DNA from: Eriocheir sinensis
Lineage: Eukaryota > Arthropoda > Malacostraca > Decapoda > Varunidae
Direction of reading: 5' to 3'
Assembly (NCBI RefSeq): GCF_024679095.1
Contig: NW_026111665.1
Span: 1,042,958-1,106,957, forward strand
Length of the DNA stretch: 64,000 bases
A program made the translations under genes and the position numbers. Positions within the stretch are counted from its first letter, which is position 1, and the number at the start of each line of letters is the position of its first letter. Below the pieces are notes generated by a model. That model did not search any database and was not told the origin of the DNA. It saw nothing but the letters and a program-made list of their open reading frames with translations. Shown one piece after another: positions 60,501 to 64,000 of this stretch.

Positions 60501-62322
60501 TGCGACACCATCGACGCCGGTGTATCCACTGCCGTGCTCTGGCGGAAGCTCCGAGCGGTTGCACGAGGGGCCAGGCCTAGGCCGCCGCTTCACCCGCAGC
60601 CTCAAGTCAAGGCCGGGAGACTGCTTACCACCTTTGTCTCCCGGGCTTCGTCTGCCAGGCTGCCTCCGGCCACCAGGGAGCTTCAGAGGGAAGCCTACGC
60701 TGCCAGGATCGAGGCATTCACGGCAGTCTGCAAGGAGGACCACGCTGCCGACACGGCCCCTGGAGATGATGCCATACCGTGCACATTCCTCCGGAACGCT
60801 GGGGCGGAGATGCAGGACGAAATAACGGCTACTTTTATCAAGTCCTATACTCTCGGTGCCCTTCCCGCGGCATAGAAAACAGCCACCATTGCCCCTATCC
60901 CCAAGGGCGAAGATGGCCAACACCGCCCCATCTCCCTTCTCAGCTGCCTGGGGAAGACGATGGAGAGGGTCATCCTCTCGCCTCCTCTGGACCATGGGCC
61001 CTCTGCACCACCATCTGTTTGCCTTCCGGCAAGGCAGGGGACACAGGACTGCGTCTCCACCCTCCTTTAACCATCCTCGATAGGGCGGCGATAGTGGTGT
61101 TCCTCGACTTAGAAAAAGCTTTCGAGCTTGCATCGGCGCCTGCCATTCTCTCGATCCTGGTGGACAGAGGTGTACGGGGCCGCCTTTTAGCCTGGATATG
61201 GCACTACCTCATGGGTCGACAGGACGCAGTGCGCTATCAGGGCTGTACCTCTGCTGTTGAGCACCTGGAGAACGGTACGCCACAGGGTGGAGTGCTGAGC
61301 CCCGTTCTCTTTAACCTGCTAGTCGAGAAACTGGCGGCCCTCCCAACTAGCAGGTATTGCAAAGTGCTGTGCTATGCTGATGACGTGGCCATGGTGGCTA
61401 CGGGGCCAAATCCTGTGGCCAGCGCTCGCCTGCTCCTCCGCCGCCTCACCCAGGCTTGTGCTTCCCTCGGCCTCGTCGTCAACACGGAAAAGACCAAGGC
61501 AATGATGTTCCGGCAGAGGCGTCCTCCCGAGCCTCTCCTGCTTGGCGGCGAGCCGATACCGTGGGTGCCCTCGTACAAGTACCTGGGCATGACCATCGAC
61601 TTACGGCTTTCATTTGTGCCATACATCGCCTCTCTCAGTGCGAGGGTGAATAGCCGCACCAACATCATGCTCGCCCTGGCACGGACGGAGGGCGGTGCGA
61701 GGGGCAGCGTGCTGAGGCGATTTTATGTACAGGCTCCTGTTTGGACTATGGGTCGCCATGCCTCCTCACCGTTAGCCCCGCTGCACTCGAGCCGCTTGAG
61801 GTGGCCCAGAACGCGGCACTCCGCCACAGTCTCGGGGCCCCAAGATGGACAAAATGCGTGTGCCTAAGAGCGGAGGCCCGATTGCCCTCCATCTCCACCA
61901 GGGTCAACCAGCTCTCCATCAGCCACCTAGTTAAGCTGCTCCGCCTCAGGGGGTCTGAATCACTCCGTGACTCCGTGGGGCAGGCCCTCCTACAAGACCC
62001 AGACCTTTTCCGACGAATGTTGTGGGCGGCGGTAGCAGCTGCTAGGCTAAGGCCAAATGCCCTGGCGTGTGCCTCCATCGTGACGCCTGACGCGCCCCAC
62101 CCGGCCTATGTGGCTCCACCACCTTGGGCTCTACGGTCCTTCACCGCCACCATCAAGCCCCTGCCATCAAAAAAGGCCATTCTGTCTGAGGAGAGGCTGG
62201 CAAGGGAAGCCGCAGCGAGGGTGGGGGAAGTCTCGCAATTTCGGGCAGCTACTTACTACACCGACGGCTTTGTCGACCACCACACAGGGGCCATCGGTGC
62301 AGCGTTTGTCACGGCCTATTAT
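60501..62322 (+). pseudogene. I/R1-like LINE copy 2: RT and RNase H start
   Basis: RT: GDDAIPCTFLRNAG, the YPQGRRWPT region (frame-shifted), VVFLDLEKAFELAS, GTPQGGVLSPVLFNLLVEKL, the catalytic CYADDVAMVATG and KYLGMTIDLRLSF. The thumb continues in a second frame (PLEVAQNAALRHSLGAPRWTK) to RNase H TYYTDGFVDH with its first Asp (about 62,265), where the element is cut at 62,322. Frame changes near 60,530, 60,880, 61,070 and 61,730. The RT palm is well kept: G-x-PQGG-x-LSP is intact. Confidence 0.87.
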
Positions 62323-62801
62323 CCTGAAAAAAATACACCATCTTAAACAGGCCAACAACAGACAGTGGTATCACAAGGTCAGGTCTCTTTGTGGACTCGG
62401 CAAACATTCACCCTCCTTCCCTTGCACTTAACATTTATCACCTGACCGGGCGGCCGAGGAGATAAATACCCATTTCGCGGGTATCTGTCAAAGCCTCCCA
62501 AAACTTGATCTCACCGCCCTCCCCGCTTACCTACCATCCCCCTCCCCACCCCCCTCCGTCCAGGAGGTTGACGTTTTCAATAAATTAAAGTAATTAAGGA
62601 TGCACAGAGCCACCACGCCCACTGACCTCCCAATCAAAGTCAATAAGGAATTTGCCCCTGAAGTTACCACCCCCATTTGCTCTATAATATATGCTTCACT
62701 TGAACAAAACACTTGCCCTAGCGACTGGAAAACTTCCTTTGTCACTCCCATCCCCAAAATTTCCAGCCCACAGTCCCTTAAGTTATTTCGAAAGCGCTTT
62801 T
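62323..62801 (+). pseudogene. LINE RT N-terminal fragment
   Basis: LKKIHHLKQANNRQWYHKVR, HFAGICQSLPKLDLTALPAYLP, then after a stop (62,589) TDLPIKVNKEFAPEV and CPSDWKTSFVTPIPK, the segment just before RT motif 1 in RTE/CR1-type LINEs. The RT core is missing. It directly abuts LINE copy 2, so one inserted in the other or both were joined by deletion. Confidence 0.65.
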
Positions 62802-62841
62802 AATATTTGCCCAAACTGTTAACTCGCTTAAATTTCTAACA

Positions 62842-63880
62842 ATGCCTTCGAACCTTAAGTGTGGCGTCTGTCCCGGACGATTTGCAGCTCAGTACTTCCA
62901 GCTGAGTAAAACGTGCCGCCTCTTCGTTCAAAGATTACAACTTCAGAAGGCTGTGCCTGAGTGGAAACTCAAACATAACAATCTTGAAAATAAATTCGAA
63001 GCCCTTCAGGAATTTGTTGCAAGCAATGAGGCAGTGACTCCAGCATCGATGGTGGAGAGGCCCTCCACCGAGACTGTGCCCTCTCCAGACGAATCTCCTG
63101 CTTCACGGGAGGACGTGTTACTTGCCTCACAGGTTGACTCCCAGCCTGCCTCACAGGCTAACCCCCAGCCAGCGCCACAGGCTAACCCCCAGCCAGCCCC
63201 ACAGGCTAACCCCCAGCCAGCCTCACAGGCTAACCCCCAGCCTGCCTCACAGGCTAACCCCCAGCCTGCCTCACAGGACAACCACCAGGCTGCCTCACAG
63301 GCTGACCCCTTGTCTGCCTCACAGGCTAACCCCCAGCCAGCCCCACAGGCTAACCCCCAGCCTGCCTCACAGGACAACCACCAGGCTGCCTCACAGGCTG
63401 ACCCCTTGTCTGCCTCACAGGCTAACCCCCAGCCAGACCCACAGGCTAACCCCCAGCCTGCCTCACAGCCTAACCCCCAGCCTGCCTCACAAGACAACCA
63501 CCAGCCTGCCTCACAGGCTGACCCCAGCCTGCCTCACAGGCTAACCCCCAGCCTACTTCACAGGCTAACTCCCAGCCTGCCTCACAGAACAACTTCCAGC
63601 CTGCCCCACTTAACGCTTCTCTTCCTGCTTCACAGGATGTCGGGTTCCAACCTGTAAGGAATGGAGCCAAACCGAAGCAGGCAACCAAGGATTTACTGAC
63701 CCCCACTACCTTCAACAGGTTCTAGGTGCTGGCAGACACCATGGAGGATGAGTTTGAGACTCGCCTGGTTGGGGACTCCATGGTGCGTGGTCAGCTGGTT
63801 GAGTTCTGTGGTCGTTCATCAAACGGCAGCAGAAAACGTTACTACTATCCAGGTGCCAGACTGGATGACATTATCGCAGC
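62842..63880 (+). pseudogene. CR1-type ORF1: Cys motif, Q/P/A repeat, SGNH esterase start
   Basis: ATG at 62,842 begins MPSNLKCGVCPGRFAAQYF, a Cys-containing head, followed by a probable coiled coil (WKLKHNNLENKFEALQEFV). Then come about 17 degenerate octapeptide repeats of the QPASQANP type (63,140-63,530, 24-bp DNA period). After a frame change near 63,525 and an in-frame TAG (63,723) come DEFETRLVGDSMVRG, with the GDS nucleophile block of an SGNH esterase, and YYYPGARLDD. The domain is cut at 63,881 by a SINE poly-A. The missing C-terminal half corresponds to the piece kept at 52,806-53,222 in another copy. Confidence 0.75.
63140..63530 (+). repeat. 24-bp coding minisatellite in ORF1
   Basis: Unit CCTGCCTCACAGGCTAACCC plus CCAG, with a higher-order 72/120-bp pattern (the block ACAACCACCAGGCTGCC recurs at about 63,268, 63,373 and 63,495). 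Confidence 0.93.
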
Positions 63881-64000
63881 GTTTTTTTTTTTTTTTTTTT
63901 TTTACGTCGCGGCCTATAGCACCGGTAGGCTTTTTCCCGGTGGGGCCTGATGGTCGGCCCAAGGCTTCTTCCCGGTGGATCCTGATGGTCGGCCCAGCCC
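63881..64000 (-). mobile_element. tRNA-derived SINE, 3' part, cut by window end
   Basis: T-run (A-tail on the minus strand), then GCGGCCTATAGCACCGGTAG and two CCGGTGG-CCTGATGGTCGGC motifs, matching the tail of the SINE at 29,336-29,691. The tRNA head lies beyond the window. Confidence 0.85.

Noticed and set aside
63006..63497. 163-residue minus-strand frame with Cys-Glu-Ala-Gly-Trp repeats
   Set aside because: Antisense shadow of the 24-bp coding repeat in the CR1-type ORF1.

Overview
The window looks like repeat-rich nuclear DNA from an animal, most likely an arthropod and plausibly a decapod crustacean. The basis is very dense (AT)n, (CT)n and (GT)n microsatellites, an interstitial (TTAGG)n tract, GT-AG introns, and nested LINEs (R2-, CR1-, Jockey- and I/R1-like), Gypsy elements, hAT, Tc1/mariner and PIF/Harbinger-like transposons, tRNA-derived SINEs and a Polinton/adintovirus-like relic. 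There is no prokaryotic gene organisation. Species assignment is inference; no rRNA or mitochondrial marker is present.

Layout. 0-6 kb: unique or decayed DNA with a tRNA-like sequence, a THAP-domain fragment, a Tc1/mariner transposase remnant, an AT-centred palindrome, a diverged tandem array and a CR1-like LINE 3' end. 6.2-9.2 kb (minus strand): spliced gene sequence. Two exons encode a tyrosine-recombinase-like protein and flank an intron holding a TIR transposon. Downstream is a three-exon open frame of 111 codons with clean splice sites. 9.2-12.5 kb: two pieces of an R2-like retrotransposon. 12.5-21 kb (minus strand): a Gypsy-type LTR element whose integrase lies upstream of its RT (copia-like order, as in Gmr1-type elements). 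Its right LTR is split by an apparently intact hAT transposon with an 8-bp target duplication.

21.1-45.3 kb: a second Gypsy element (plus strand) cut inside its RT by a 21.9-kb insertion (22,440-44,303). The insertion has short terminal inverted repeats and a TTA duplication. Inside it is a large inverted duplication (arms about 23,420-30,650 and 31,190-41,246). Each arm carries a broken protein-primed-type family B DNA polymerase gene. The single-copy centre carries the remains of an adenain-like cysteine protease, also broken. PolB plus this protease is the signature pair of Polinton/Maverick and adintovirus-type elements. A SINE and a 42-bp minisatellite sit inside PolB in both arms, and a Jockey-like LINE sits in the right-arm minisatellite only, so the order of events can be read.

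45.4-64 kb: a second, broken hAT; an RNase-H-bearing LINE; a CR1-like LINE with ORF1 esterase and ORF2 EN-RT; two divergently oriented copies of one I/R1-like LINE family; a LINE RT fragment; and a CR1-type ORF1 with a Q/P/A repeat, truncated by a SINE at the window end. Nearly everything is mobile DNA. The only sequence that looks like an ordinary spliced host gene is at 6.2-9.2 kb, and part of that may derive from a transposon.
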